NCBI GenBank assembly: GCA_019694805.1 | Contig: JAIBBG010000001.1 | Coordinates: forward strand, 62,001 to 126,000 | From: Flavobacteriales bacterium | Lineage (GTDB): Bacteria > Bacteroidota > Bacteroidia > Flavobacteriales_D > Sanyastnellaceae | DNA length: 64,000 nt | Direction: 5' to 3' | Shown here: one piece after another, positions 46,001-55,824 of the stretch | Position numbering within the stretch: position 1 is the first letter of the stretch | Layout of the letters: the number at the start of each line of letters is the position of its first letter | The notes under the pieces: model-generated | What the model saw: only the letters and a program-made list of their open reading frames with translations | Databases searched by the model: none | What the model was told of the DNA's origin: nothing | Made by a program: the position numbers and the translations under genes

Positions 46001-47262
46001 ATCAGTGATTTTTGTAGTGATTCTGATTGAATTTGTTGAAGCACTTCTGCTTTATATGGTTGCCGTTGCGGATAGTCAGACGGTTTAACATAATTGAGTA
46101 TTCTTGACAACAATGCATTGGAAATCCTTTGTTGATGAAGAAAGCAACACGTAAGATCCACTGGATAGGCCCCAACAGTTGATTTTATTTCAGCGGCAGT
46201 TCGTCCAAAAACAATTCTCTCACACCTCCGATCAATAGCCAACTCCACATAATCATAAAGCATACGTTGGTAAACTGCATAGTCACGATTTACATCGTAG
46301 TCAATTCCTATAACGTGTGCTTCCATCATAGGTCCGCATATCATCGCTGACATAAACCCAACAACACGATCCTCAAGATGATATGTTTTTACAAAAAAAT
46401 TCGCCGGCAGATGTTCAAGTAAAAGCGGTAGAGTTTGAAGGTTTAATTTCCCCAAACGAAAATCTGCCTTGTGATGAACGTTTTCGTATAAAGTGGTCAG
46501 TTCAGGAATGAGACTGTGAATGCTCTCTGCACTTTCATTCACAACATTCAACGCTTTCGATTTGTTCAAAGCAGCCTTCGCCTTTGTTCTGAACTTAGTA
46601 TTCATTGATTCCAGGTAGTGATTGAAGCTTATCCATTCTTTTAGAACTGGCATCACCATATTGTGATCAACCTGAAATTTTTTAAATCCCGCTTTTTGCA
46701 AGTGATCCGCAACGCCGGCAGAAGCCGGATAAAAATCTTTGACTACCATGGCACAAATCTTCCTACCATGATCTTTCTCCTGTCGCGCGATGGTGCGCAT
46801 AGCACCCGCAATCAAATGACTAATCTGCGAGGCATTCAGTCCAGCCATAAAACTGAACCCATGTTCTCCGGTTGCTATGGCATTGCCACAAATCAGGATA
46901 TTGTGAACATGTTTCCCTCGAAGCAACGATGCCATTCTATTCAGAAATCTCAAAAAAACATTTTGATATGCATCCTCTGAAGTCGTAAAGTGTGTGATTT
47001 GAAATGCAGCAGCACCGATGACTTCGCCTCCACTTCTGAAAACAGCATACCTCAATTCCAGTCCTTCATCGTGTGCATCTTCAAGTGAACTGAGATAGTC
47101 GAGACACAAAAAGCGATGTGAGCTTGTTACAACCTTCGACCATTCTGAAGTATTAATTTCCTGGTGAGAATGATAAATTTCAGTTGTAATCGTATCGTCC
47201 AAAACCGAGGCTTCAGCAGACGTACAATAACGCGTGAGTGTGGAATAAATGGTACAGGACAT
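45997..47262 (-). CDS. GNAT/FemAB-like acyltransferase
   Basis: 421 residues, cytoplasmic. The C-terminal half (about residues 190-390) has the layout of GNAT domains of the DUF482/FemAB-like group: NTKFRTKAKAAL, HVIGIDYDVNRDYAVYQRMLYDYVELAI and FGRTAAEIKSTVG, where a basic and hydrophobic helix could bind an acyl or aminoacyl donor. The first half is related but weaker. Substrate unknown; relatives modify peptidoglycan precursors or small molecules. The ATGA overlap with the mono-cluster Fe-S gene suggests a shared pathway. Confidence 0.7.
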   Translation of the reverse strand: MSCTIYSTLTRYCTSAEASVLDDTITTEIYHSHQEINTSEWSKVVTSSHRFLCLDYLSSLEDAHDEGLELRYAVFRSGGEVIGAAAFQITHFTTSEDAYQNVFLRFLNRMASLLRGKHVHNILICGNAIATGEHGFSFMAGLNASQISHLIAGAMRTIARQEKDHGRKICAMVVKDFYPASAGVADHLQKAGFKKFQVDHNMVMPVLKEWISFNHYLESMNTKFRTKAKAALNKSKALNVVNESAESIHSLIPELTTLYENVHHKADFRLGKLNLQTLPLLLEHLPANFFVKTYHLEDRVVGFMSAMICGPMMEAHVIGIDYDVNRDYAVYQRMLYDYVELAIDRRCERIVFGRTAAEIKSTVGAYPVDLTCCFLHQQRISNALLSRILNYVKPSDYPQRQPYKAEVLQQIQSESLQKSLI

Positions 47263-47426
47263 TCGCGAGGTAAAACTAATACATGAATCGACAAGAAAAA
47301 TTCATCTGTGTTAAGAGATAACAAACTGCCGCCATAGGGAGTTCATAGCATAACCTTGAGCCACACAGTTGAAATTCAGGATTTTTATCATGTCGTATAA
47401 ATGATCTGAAGGCGGTAAGACCTTGC

Positions 47427-47434
47427 TAATTTCG
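47427..47434 (+). promoter_or_regulatory. Possible -7 element (TAATTTCG)
   Basis: TAATTTCG differs from TAnnTTTG at one base, 16 nt before the ATG at 47451. The identical 10-mer TAATTTCGTC stands 16 nt before the glyA ATG, which favours a real element. No partner TTG at the usual spacing is clear. Confidence 0.3.
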
Positions 47435-47450
47435 TCGCAAATTATTTAAC

Positions 47451-48155
47451 ATGCTGGAAATTCCGGGTCACATCACATTGGTTTTTATCCTGACAACCTT
47501 TGTCACTTTCGTCATGTTTGTTTTGTCCTGCATGTTTGCTGAAACAAAAAAAATTCAAGGTAGAGCCGTTGTTGTCGCATTGTTTTCACTACTCTGGATC
47601 ATTTTCCAAAGCACATTATCACTCAATGCTTGGTACATGGATCGAAAAACGGTACCACCCCATCTTGCTTTTCCGGTGATCAGCTGGATAGTGACCATCA
47701 CCTTGTTATTTATTGTCCCACGACTTAAAGTTTGGACGGATCAAATTTCACTTCATATTTTAACCTGGATACACATCGTGAGGATTCCGGTAGAATTGTG
47801 TTTGTATTGGCTGGCATTCCAACAACAAGTACCATGGAGTATGACGTTTAAAGGTTATAATTATGACATTTTGATTGGCATTTCAGCACCTGTTGTGGCT
47901 ATCATGTTTTTCATCCTCAAAAAAATGAACCGTAAAGTCTATTTGATTTGGAATATTCTCGGACTGATCTCGGTACTCGCTGTGGTCATCAGAGGTATTG
48001 GCGCTTTACCATCTCCGTTACAATGGTGGGATTTTACACAACCAAATTATGCGGTGATGCATTTTCCATTCATTTGGTTACCTGCATTCATAGTTCCTAT
48101 TGTTATCTTCTCTCATCTAACCGCCATCCGTCGGATGATCATGCACAAAGATTGA
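47451..48155 (+). CDS. Polytopic membrane protein, unknown
   Basis: 234 residues with about seven transmembrane helices, the first in ITLVFILTTFVTFVMFVLSC, then pairs around 40-60, 75-95, 105-130 and 145-165, and a last one at PFIWLPAFIVPIVIF. No enzyme motif is recognisable. The topology is that of a small 7TM protein with a Trp/Gln-rich extracytoplasmic loop (AFQQQVPWSM). It lies alone on the plus strand between two minus-strand genes. Function not known. Confidence 0.65.
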   Translation: MLEIPGHITLVFILTTFVTFVMFVLSCMFAETKKIQGRAVVVALFSLLWIIFQSTLSLNAWYMDRKTVPPHLAFPVISWIVTITLLFIVPRLKVWTDQISLHILTWIHIVRIPVELCLYWLAFQQQVPWSMTFKGYNYDILIGISAPVVAIMFFILKKMNRKVYLIWNILGLISVLAVVIRGIGALPSPLQWWDFTQPNYAVMHFPFIWLPAFIVPIVIFSHLTAIRRMIMHKD

Positions 48156-48267
48156 ATTTGCCCGACCAATAAAGAAATTCAGAACTACTTGCACACTCGA
48201 AATAAACGATCAGCATAGGTCGCTGTTTTGATTACCACTCATGAAGAGCCCAACTTCATGAATTCGG

Positions 48268-49578
48268 TTAAAGAATTTTCCGCAGCTTCAATGGAAGTTT
48301 GTTTTTGTCGATGATCATAGCCAATACAATGAGAAGAAATGGCAAAGCCACAATTTTATACCTGAGTATGGCGCCGAGTATTGGAACGCAATTGCCGAGA
48401 ATAGATGCGAATACTAAAACAAAGGACATCAGAAACAACAAAATGATCCACTCGTTGTTGGTGAAAGACTTCTTTCTCTTTACCCAAGTCATGACGAAGA
48501 TGATGAAATAAATCAAATTTTCAAACCCAAAACAAATTCCAGGCACGGTCAAAACTTCAAATGGCATAGGCCTGAAATAAGTCAGAAAAAAGGCCTGCGG
48601 AAAGTGTAGGATGAATTGCCAAACCGTGCCAATAGGAGGAATATCAATTACGCTTCCTGCTTGAGATAAATAAGCGACATTGTAAAAATCAGTTTGTCTC
48701 TTGTGTAAGACATAAAGAAAATCACCACCAGTGAAAAAGTGATGTGCATTTTGCGCTAAAACAAAACACAATATGTGAACGGCTAAAAAAATCAAAAGCG
48801 GACTTATCGTTTTCAAAGAACGTGCAACCATTAAAAACAAAAATGCCGGAAGCATGGAGACAATCACATACATTTTTAGGTAAAAAAGAATGACGAAACA
48901 CACAACCATCATGAACCATGAAAATACCAACCGTGAATCAGTCAAGAGTTTTATCATGTGTAAAAGCATCATACCCAAAAAGAAAAAAAGTGCTGATTCT
49001 TTGAGTACCGATGATGTCCAGAATACAACTGACGGCAGTAAAAAACTGATAGCAAACAACCACTTCTCTTTCCCCAGAAAAAAAGAAACAAACGCTTTGA
49101 AAATAGCAGTGAAGCCGATGAATGAAAAGAAGGTTAGCAGTATAGCATGTACATGAAAGCTACCAAAGGAAATAAAAGAAATCACAACATTGATTCGAAT
49201 GATTGTTGAACAGTCATCACTTAAACCATAGGTATATCCGCTGCTCCATGCTTCCAACTGATTGATCACCTCAAGATATGCAGGATTACTTGACTCTTCC
49301 CCTTTCATCAAAGTCCAAAAAACATCGCGATGCTGAAACCACTCATGATAGATTATTTGTGAGTCATTAAAATAACGCAGGGCGTCACTGGTCGAAGTGT
49401 CCGTGTAATATCGGGTATACACCAGAAAAAAAACCAGACCCGCGAGTAGCTTGAGCAAAAATGCTCCTATCAGATAGTGACGCGGAATATTTGTCAAATG
49501 AAAAAACCGAAGAAACCGCACAGCCGCAACACACACTAAGGCGTACAACAGCGGTACGATTACTCCGGTCATCACCAT
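48268..49578 (-). CDS. Polytopic membrane protein (EpsG/Wzy-like), probable surface-polysaccharide function
   Basis: 436 residues with about ten transmembrane helices (for example PLLYALVCVAAVRFL at the N-terminus and IVALPFLLIVLAMII near the C-terminus). The topology and the large loop with aromatic and charged residues (YYTDTSTSDALRYFNDSQ) resemble O-antigen or exopolysaccharide polymerase-like and glycosyltransferase-like membrane proteins; I see no certain motif. It begins 6 bp after the YfhO gene stop, strongly suggesting an operon with YfhO and DUF4834. Function by context only. Confidence 0.55.
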   Translation of the reverse strand: MVMTGVIVPLLYALVCVAAVRFLRFFHLTNIPRHYLIGAFLLKLLAGLVFFLVYTRYYTDTSTSDALRYFNDSQIIYHEWFQHRDVFWTLMKGEESSNPAYLEVINQLEAWSSGYTYGLSDDCSTIIRINVVISFISFGSFHVHAILLTFFSFIGFTAIFKAFVSFFLGKEKWLFAISFLLPSVVFWTSSVLKESALFFFLGMMLLHMIKLLTDSRLVFSWFMMVVCFVILFYLKMYVIVSMLPAFLFLMVARSLKTISPLLIFLAVHILCFVLAQNAHHFFTGGDFLYVLHKRQTDFYNVAYLSQAGSVIDIPPIGTVWQFILHFPQAFFLTYFRPMPFEVLTVPGICFGFENLIYFIIFVMTWVKRKKSFTNNEWIILLFLMSFVLVFASILGNCVPILGAILRYKIVALPFLLIVLAMIIDKNKLPLKLRKIL

Positions 49579-49584
49579 TCAAAT

Positions 49585-52290
49585 TTATGATTCATGGGAA
49601 GTACCCTTCACAGATCTGTAAACAGAGCTTCCCAATATACCCAGTACAAACAAGAACAACAACGCTGATCCTGCGAGATTGATGGTCGACCCCTTCTTGT
49701 AAGATGCGGGTTCAAAAGACCATTCAATTTCATGATCGCCTGCAGGAATCATTACTGATCGCAAAATGTAATTTGCTCGCAGTGTTGGAACTTCTGCACC
49801 ATCGATTCGACATATCCATCCCGCAGGATAATAAATTTCACTGAACACAGCCAAAGCATCAGATGAATTGTGCGATTGGTAAGTTAGCCTTTTCGTTGCA
49901 TATTGTTTCAATGTAATTGAAGCTGTAGTATCAGAAGCAACCGGATCTTTCACCAATGATTTGAATTCCTGATGAACGATGGTTACATCACGCAAATTTT
50001 CCTCACCCACCAAAGTCATTTCTTCATCTGCTGAGGCAGCCCATTTTACAGACTTGGCGAACCAGGCATTTCCAAATGCATTCGAATCGTTCAAAATCGG
50101 CGGTGCTTCACCACTGTATTTGATGTATCGTGTATTGAGCATATTGATCACATCACATGTGCTCAACACAGAATCAATCACAGCCGGATTTCTCGACTGG
50201 AATGACTGAGTAATACGTCCCAATTCTTCCGATAAATGGAAATCGATCATTTCCTGATAACGCTTGAGTTTTGCTGCGTGATATCCGCCAAGACTTTTAT
50301 GAAAATATGGAATGCTGGCTTCCGCGAAAACGCCGCGACTTGCGAGTAACACGCGATAATCTGTATTCAAATTCAAAGCACCATATTCGGCTGCCATGTG
50401 GAATAGCTCTTTGTTCTTTACATTTTTATTGCCGCGATACGTCTGCATATTTTGCTCGAGCTTTGATACTTGCTCATCGTAATTCTGGACCTTTCCTTTT
50501 TCGCGTTGCAAAATGTAATCATCACAAACATCAGGAGTGAATGGAAAAACACGTTCATCAACCCGAACGTAATTTCTGTACTCCATTTTTCCGGTAGATG
50601 GATTCTTTCGTTTTTCATCATTGACATAACGTGCGGAAACAGACCACATATCAACGATACTGATCACTCCAAACAACCCCGCAAAAACATACCACTTCAA
50701 TTTGTTCAGCGTCATGGCGAATACCATCCCAGCAGCGAGAAGTATGAGAAAGAAAGATCGCTGCGCATCCGCAGTGAAAATATATTCACGGACATGAATG
50801 ATTTCATCTTCCATTTGATCAAGTAACTTGATGGTCTCCGGATTGGATTTGTACTGTGCCCTCATCTGATCCAAATACTCTATGTCGTTATTAGACAACA
50901 TCGGACCAGTCATTTGAGGATTCACCATGAGAAGCAGCATCACTGCAATCAAAGCCGCACAGCCTCCCCATATGTACTTTTTCACTTGAGCTCCTACACC
51001 ACTCTTGATCATTTGATCAACGAACAGAATACCCAATGCCGGTGCCATGATCTGAAGGAGAACATGGATCATTTTGGTATCTCTGAATTTGTTGTACATC
51101 GGAAACTTGTGAATGAAAAAATCATTCAACGCATTCATGTCATTTCGTGAGAGAAAAATCACGAGTATGGTGAGAACTAGGAAAGGCCATTTCAAAGTAT
51201 CCTTGATAAAAATGAGCGCGAGAACAAATAGAAATAACATCGCTGCCCCGAAATAAAATGCTCCCGCCGAACTACCCTGACCACCCCAATACTGTCCAAA
51301 CATTCCTACATTTTCTCGCAGTTGTTTAGGCACCTGACTCAATGCATCTTTATTATCAGCAATGGCTACTGAAGAAGAGCCGCCCTTCGCATTTGGTATC
51401 GCAACAGCCCATAACTCTCCAGCGGACATATTGTACTCCAGAATGTATTCGTCGCGCAAACCATCAGTTGGCTTCATTGTTTCATCCTGACCTGGAGGAG
51501 CAATGGTCAATTCAGTTTTTCCTCTTGTGGTGAGTTTACTGTACTCGTAGGTGGTGAGCATATTACCAACATTGGGCAACAGTGCGAGGACACCTGCAAC
51601 AGCCAAAGCCAAACTTGTTTTGAGAGAAATCATCCATTGTCCACTTACCGCGAGTCTGATGACTTCTGAGATCGCAACCAATCCTACTGCAAAAGCAAAA
51701 TAGTAGGTCATCTGAAGGTGATTGGACATCAAATGCAATCCGAAAAATAAAGCAAAGACGGCACTACCAACCAACCATTTTCCTCTGTATGCGAGTATCA
51801 ATCCGCCCAATGCTGGCGCCATATAACCTAATGCATTGATTTTTGATGTATGGCCGGATGCGAGGTAAATCAGATTAAATGAAGATAAACCAAATGAGAT
51901 CGCCGCGACAATTCCCAACCATGGATTAACCCTCAAACACAACATGAGAATATAAAATCCCAACATCAACATGTATAACGAACCTTGAGTTGGAGACATG
52001 AAAAATTTCAATACATCATCCAGTTTTCTCAACCAGTTTGAAGGATAGGAAATGTTAATCTGATATGCAGGCATGCCACCGAACATGTTGTCGGTCCATA
52101 ATGCTTCTTCCCCATTGAGATATCGATAATCGACAATTTCTTTGGACATACCCATGACATTTTGAACGTCATGCTGTTTGAGCACATATTCACTGCCCAG
52201 CAGATTAAAAAAAGTATTTGCAATGACAAGAAAAACAATGATTGCCACAACATGCGGCAACGCTTTCAATAGATTTGTTTTGTTGATCAT
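49585..52290 (-). CDS. YfhO-family membrane protein
   Basis: 901 residues. About a dozen transmembrane helices in the first 550 residues and one near the C-terminus (LAGSALLFLFVLGILGSSVY), with a large extracytoplasmic domain between (about 560-870). The family's N-terminal feature is seen: an acidic GEEALWTDNMFGGMPAYQ loop near residue 60 as in GT-C-type glycosyltransferases with acidic residues after helix 1. Family members are thought to transfer sugars to lipoteichoic acid or other envelope polymers in Firmicutes; the Bacteroidota substrate is undefined. Confidence 0.88.
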   Translation of the reverse strand: MINKTNLLKALPHVVAIIVFLVIANTFFNLLGSEYVLKQHDVQNVMGMSKEIVDYRYLNGEEALWTDNMFGGMPAYQINISYPSNWLRKLDDVLKFFMSPTQGSLYMLMLGFYILMLCLRVNPWLGIVAAISFGLSSFNLIYLASGHTSKINALGYMAPALGGLILAYRGKWLVGSAVFALFFGLHLMSNHLQMTYYFAFAVGLVAISEVIRLAVSGQWMISLKTSLALAVAGVLALLPNVGNMLTTYEYSKLTTRGKTELTIAPPGQDETMKPTDGLRDEYILEYNMSAGELWAVAIPNAKGGSSSVAIADNKDALSQVPKQLRENVGMFGQYWGGQGSSAGAFYFGAAMLFLFVLALIFIKDTLKWPFLVLTILVIFLSRNDMNALNDFFIHKFPMYNKFRDTKMIHVLLQIMAPALGILFVDQMIKSGVGAQVKKYIWGGCAALIAVMLLLMVNPQMTGPMLSNNDIEYLDQMRAQYKSNPETIKLLDQMEDEIIHVREYIFTADAQRSFFLILLAAGMVFAMTLNKLKWYVFAGLFGVISIVDMWSVSARYVNDEKRKNPSTGKMEYRNYVRVDERVFPFTPDVCDDYILQREKGKVQNYDEQVSKLEQNMQTYRGNKNVKNKELFHMAAEYGALNLNTDYRVLLASRGVFAEASIPYFHKSLGGYHAAKLKRYQEMIDFHLSEELGRITQSFQSRNPAVIDSVLSTCDVINMLNTRYIKYSGEAPPILNDSNAFGNAWFAKSVKWAASADEEMTLVGEENLRDVTIVHQEFKSLVKDPVASDTTASITLKQYATKRLTYQSHNSSDALAVFSEIYYPAGWICRIDGAEVPTLRANYILRSVMIPAGDHEIEWSFEPASYKKGSTINLAGSALLFLFVLGILGSSVYRSVKGTSHES

Positions 52291-52383
52291 ATCCCGGTAG
52301 GTCGATTTGAGGCGGGGAAGTTATGGCATACGCATAAATCCCGTATTACCGGCATCAATTTATTCCAACCAGGGGATGTGAGA

Positions 52384-52650
52384 TTAATCTTTGATTTCTA
52401 CAAAATCCACGTAGTCTCCGTCAGAATTACTACGCGTGCTTTTGGAATCTTTTTCAACTGTAACTTGTCCTTCAGGTCTTGGGGGACGAGCATTTTCGTT
52501 GTGGCGGCGAGCATTTTCTCGCATTTTTTCTTCTGCTTTCCGCATCACATGAGGCAATGCCATATTGGCAATAAGCCGGATAAGAAATGCAATGGCGAAA
52601 ATCCAGAAGAGAATTCTCAGAACGCCAGAGAATGATGCTTCGTAAACCAT
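52384..52650 (-). CDS. DUF4834 family protein
   Basis: 88 residues: one transmembrane helix (residues 7-35, VLRILFWIFAIAFLIRLIANM), then a charged tail rich in Arg, Glu and Asn, with a C-terminal DYVDFVEIKD. This matches the DUF4834 family of Bacteroidota. It is 93 bp upstream of the YfhO gene and probably in the same operon. Function unknown. Confidence 0.85.
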   Translation of the reverse strand: MVYEASFSGVLRILFWIFAIAFLIRLIANMALPHVMRKAEEKMRENARRHNENARPPRPEGQVTVEKDSKSTRSNSDGDYVDFVEIKD

Positions 52651-52807
52651 ACTGCAAAATTAAACCGAATATTTCGCTGAACGGTATTCAAGTAGGTGAA
52701 ATGACACCCACTGAAGGTGAATTGATGACCCATGCTCACGGCTTATTCAGCAAACATCTCATACGCATTTACCTTGTGAGGAAGGGCCTGATCAAAATTC
52801 CCGCAAA

Positions 52808-55759
52808 TTACTCTGTAAGCTCAAATTTCCGAATCGATTGAACCTTACCATCACTCACTACGGCTCGGTATTCACCAGCAGTCAAATAATACTTGCCGTT
52901 ACCCGCCTTATCTATGGAAACGTGTTCATTCTCCGGTTTTCCGCTATTCAGCTTTTTGACTAACTGTTCGGCAATGTCTTCGGAAATCGACAAATCCCAA
53001 TCGAAGTGTGTCAGTGCCTTGCCTGATGATTCAAATCCCAACGTGGCGAGTTTTAGATCATCAGAGTAAATCTCAATTTTGATTTGAGCCGCTGCTTTTG
53101 TGTAAACAGGAATGTTCCATGAAGGCTCTGCGGATTCCATCCACTTACACCAGCTATTTCCCCAACCCTGACTGTATTTCAATTTGTCGATAGTCATGAC
53201 AGCAAGCGCAGAGTCACGAACATTGTTTAACTGATGGAGCGATTGAATGTCGGCTATCCAGATTCCCCGACCATGTGTACCAATGACCAATTCATTTTCT
53301 CTGGTTTGAATCACCATATCATGAACGGCAACCTCAGGCATCTTCCCTGTCAGGAGATACCAATGAACGCCTCTATCCAGCGTGTAATATGCGCCATTAT
53401 CGGTACCCAGATAAAGAATCTGCTGATCGTAGGCATCCTCCCGAATCACGTTTACAGGTTCTGATGGAAGGGTATTTCCAATGTAGTTCCATGATTGTCC
53501 CAAATTTTCAGAAACAAAAACATATGGTTTGAAATGATCCTGTCTGTAACCAGACATTGTCAGATAAATTCTGTTCTTCTCAAACCGTGAAAAAATGATA
53601 CGACTCACCCATAATCCCGTCGGCAATCCCATTGTCTTCGGCTTCCAATGGTAGCCATTGTCTTCGGAAATCATCACATTGCCATCATCAGTACCTATTG
53701 CCAATAATCCGAATTGCAGCGTAGATTCATCGATGCATGTAATGGTGGCGAAGGGCACGTTGCCATCCGTATTGGTGTCCAACGTAAGATCATCGCTGAT
53801 GGTTTGAAAATGATCACCACGATCCGTAGAACGATGAACCTTGTTGGAACAGATATAAACGATATCCTGATTATGTGGGGAAAGTAAAATGGGCGTTTGC
53901 CAATTCCATCGCAAAGGCTCTTCTCCCATTTGATGGTGGATATTGAAAGCTTGATCGATCTTATAATCCCAAGAAGTCCTTCTGTATTCACCGAACTGAC
54001 TGCCGGTATAAACTGTGTAATTATCACGAGTATCCACCATGACCTGCATGCCATCACCACCGATCAAGGAAGTAAATGGATGATGACCAGTGATGGTCCA
54101 TGATGGATTATTGTCAGATTGTGATGAACCATACCACACTCCATTGTCTTGCATACCACCATAAACATTGTACGGAGTTGCCATATCAACTTGCACGGCA
54201 TAGAATTGAGAAACAATTGGTGAATTACAATTGACAAATGTTTTCCCATTGTCATAACTGATTTGTATACCTCCATCACTTCCATTGATCAAATGTCCGG
54301 GGCGGCTTGGATTGATCCATAAAGCATGATGATCAACGTGTACGTTATCAGGATTGATTCCATACCAATTCGCACCACCATCATCACTACATAACAATGG
54401 CACTCCAGCGATGTACAACCTATTGTGATCAGAAGGATCCACTCTGATAAGTCCAAAATAATAGCCATAGGTGAACACGACATCGTCCAAGTATTCTTGA
54501 TGAGTCCTCTTCCATTGACCTCGATTGAAATCGAATTGATAAACCTCTGCTCCAACGATTGGTGTATCAAACATGTCGTCATTGGCATTGCTTAAAAATT
54601 TATACAAATCGTATGGTTTTATCACGCCATCTCGAACTTCCTGCATGGTCCGATCCACATTGTATTCCGTGGGAAATCCATTGCGGGTTAGGAAAACGCT
54701 GAGCTTTGTAGAATCTAATTTCAGAAATGTTTCTACAGTCATTTCTTTGAAGTCATTTCGCATTAACCTGTCCACCTTTTTGGTCGTGGTATCAGGACGG
54801 TTGGATTGATTATCCACCATGGCATAAAGATGTTTGCCCTCCTTATCTTGTAAAAATGTCAAACCAATTCTACCGATCATTTCATCCGGTGTATTCGAAA
54901 AAAGAGAATTCCCGCTGTTTTGATCTAATGAAATATTTTTCCAATTCAATCCACCATCCGTGGAGTGCCAAACTGCAGTTTGTTCACCATTGCCAGTAAA
55001 TTTCCATGCTTTCCTGCTGCGATTCCATGATGCTGCAAATAATTCGTCAGGGTTCTTTTCATTCATTACCAAATCGACAACACCAACACCTTGGCCCAAT
55101 GGCAATTTGATCCAAGTCTTTCCACTATCATTGGTTTTATAAATACCACGTTCATCATTCTCCGAATACAGAGATCCTAATACTGCGACATAAACCACAT
55201 TCGATTGTTGCGGATGAATGATTACCCTTCCAATATGTTGTGAATTGATCAAGCCTCTGTGCTCCCACTTCCAGGATTCATCATTCGACGTCTCGTTTGT
55301 TTGTCGTGTGCCTACAAATATTCCCACACCGCTATAGGAAGATCTGGAAGAATTCACTTCACCTGTTCCAATCCAAATCGTTTCATGATTTTTCCAGTCA
55401 ACGGCAAAATCACCAATGGTCATTACCATTTCATGATCAAAAATGGGGTTGAATGAAGTTCCATTATTGTGAGTTACCCAAAGTCCACCGCTGGCAAATG
55501 CAACAAAAAAATGGGTTGGATCCTGAGGATCTACTTCAATATCAGTTACGCGGCCACCCATGACGGATGGGCCAATATTCCTCAATGGAATATCATGGGA
55601 TGGGCTACTATCCTTCAGTGATTGTCGCTTCTTCAATCCTTCCACACGATCATGACCAGATGTTGCCGTTGTAACAAACCCCAACTCCTTTTTCGTCTTT
55701 TGTGCGACGAGTGGCGAGTACATGAGGCATAACAAAATCAATATGAATGAAGTTCTCAT
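52808..55759 (-). CDS. Secreted BNR/sortilin-like beta-propeller protein
   Basis: 983 residues with signal peptide (MRTSFILILLCLMYSPLVA). It is built of BNR/Asp-box beta-propeller blades (S-x-D-x-G-x-x-W: SENLGQSWNYI, TNDSGKTWIKL, STDGGLNWKNI, SEDNGYHWKPK), as in the VPS10/sortilin and glycosyl hydrolase BNR families, starting at IPLRNIGPSVMGGRVTDI. The catalytic residues of a sialidase are not obvious. The last 90 residues are not a T9SS sorting domain. Probably a periplasmic or surface binding protein. Its ATG stands 14 nt after a hairpin, so it may have its own 5' leader. Confidence 0.85.
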   Translation of the reverse strand: MRTSFILILLCLMYSPLVAQKTKKELGFVTTATSGHDRVEGLKKRQSLKDSSPSHDIPLRNIGPSVMGGRVTDIEVDPQDPTHFFVAFASGGLWVTHNNGTSFNPIFDHEMVMTIGDFAVDWKNHETIWIGTGEVNSSRSSYSGVGIFVGTRQTNETSNDESWKWEHRGLINSQHIGRVIIHPQQSNVVYVAVLGSLYSENDERGIYKTNDSGKTWIKLPLGQGVGVVDLVMNEKNPDELFAASWNRSRKAWKFTGNGEQTAVWHSTDGGLNWKNISLDQNSGNSLFSNTPDEMIGRIGLTFLQDKEGKHLYAMVDNQSNRPDTTTKKVDRLMRNDFKEMTVETFLKLDSTKLSVFLTRNGFPTEYNVDRTMQEVRDGVIKPYDLYKFLSNANDDMFDTPIVGAEVYQFDFNRGQWKRTHQEYLDDVVFTYGYYFGLIRVDPSDHNRLYIAGVPLLCSDDGGANWYGINPDNVHVDHHALWINPSRPGHLINGSDGGIQISYDNGKTFVNCNSPIVSQFYAVQVDMATPYNVYGGMQDNGVWYGSSQSDNNPSWTITGHHPFTSLIGGDGMQVMVDTRDNYTVYTGSQFGEYRRTSWDYKIDQAFNIHHQMGEEPLRWNWQTPILLSPHNQDIVYICSNKVHRSTDRGDHFQTISDDLTLDTNTDGNVPFATITCIDESTLQFGLLAIGTDDGNVMISEDNGYHWKPKTMGLPTGLWVSRIIFSRFEKNRIYLTMSGYRQDHFKPYVFVSENLGQSWNYIGNTLPSEPVNVIREDAYDQQILYLGTDNGAYYTLDRGVHWYLLTGKMPEVAVHDMVIQTRENELVIGTHGRGIWIADIQSLHQLNNVRDSALAVMTIDKLKYSQGWGNSWCKWMESAEPSWNIPVYTKAAAQIKIEIYSDDLKLATLGFESSGKALTHFDWDLSISEDIAEQLVKKLNSGKPENEHVSIDKAGNGKYYLTAGEYRAVVSDGKVQSIRKFELTE

Positions 55760-55773
55760 ACCGGCGAAAATAA

Positions 55774-55799
55774 AACGTCCTCCACCATGGGAGGACGTT
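55774..55799 (-). terminator. Hairpin terminator between M42 and BNR genes
   Basis: Perfect 10-bp stem AACGTCCTCC (55774-55783) / GGAGGACGTT (55790-55799) with a 6-nt loop. Read on the minus strand, the 3' arm runs into TTTTATTTT, fitting an intrinsic terminator for the M42 gene (stop at 55825). It also lies only 14 nt before the BNR start codon. Confidence 0.75.
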
Positions 55800-55824
55800 C
55801 AAATTTCGAATTATGACGAACGGC

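Noticed and set aside
48239-48261. TCATGAAG...CTTCATGA hairpin as terminator of the EpsG-like gene
   Set aside because: The 8-bp stem is perfect, but no T-tract follows on either strand, so I do not call it a terminator.
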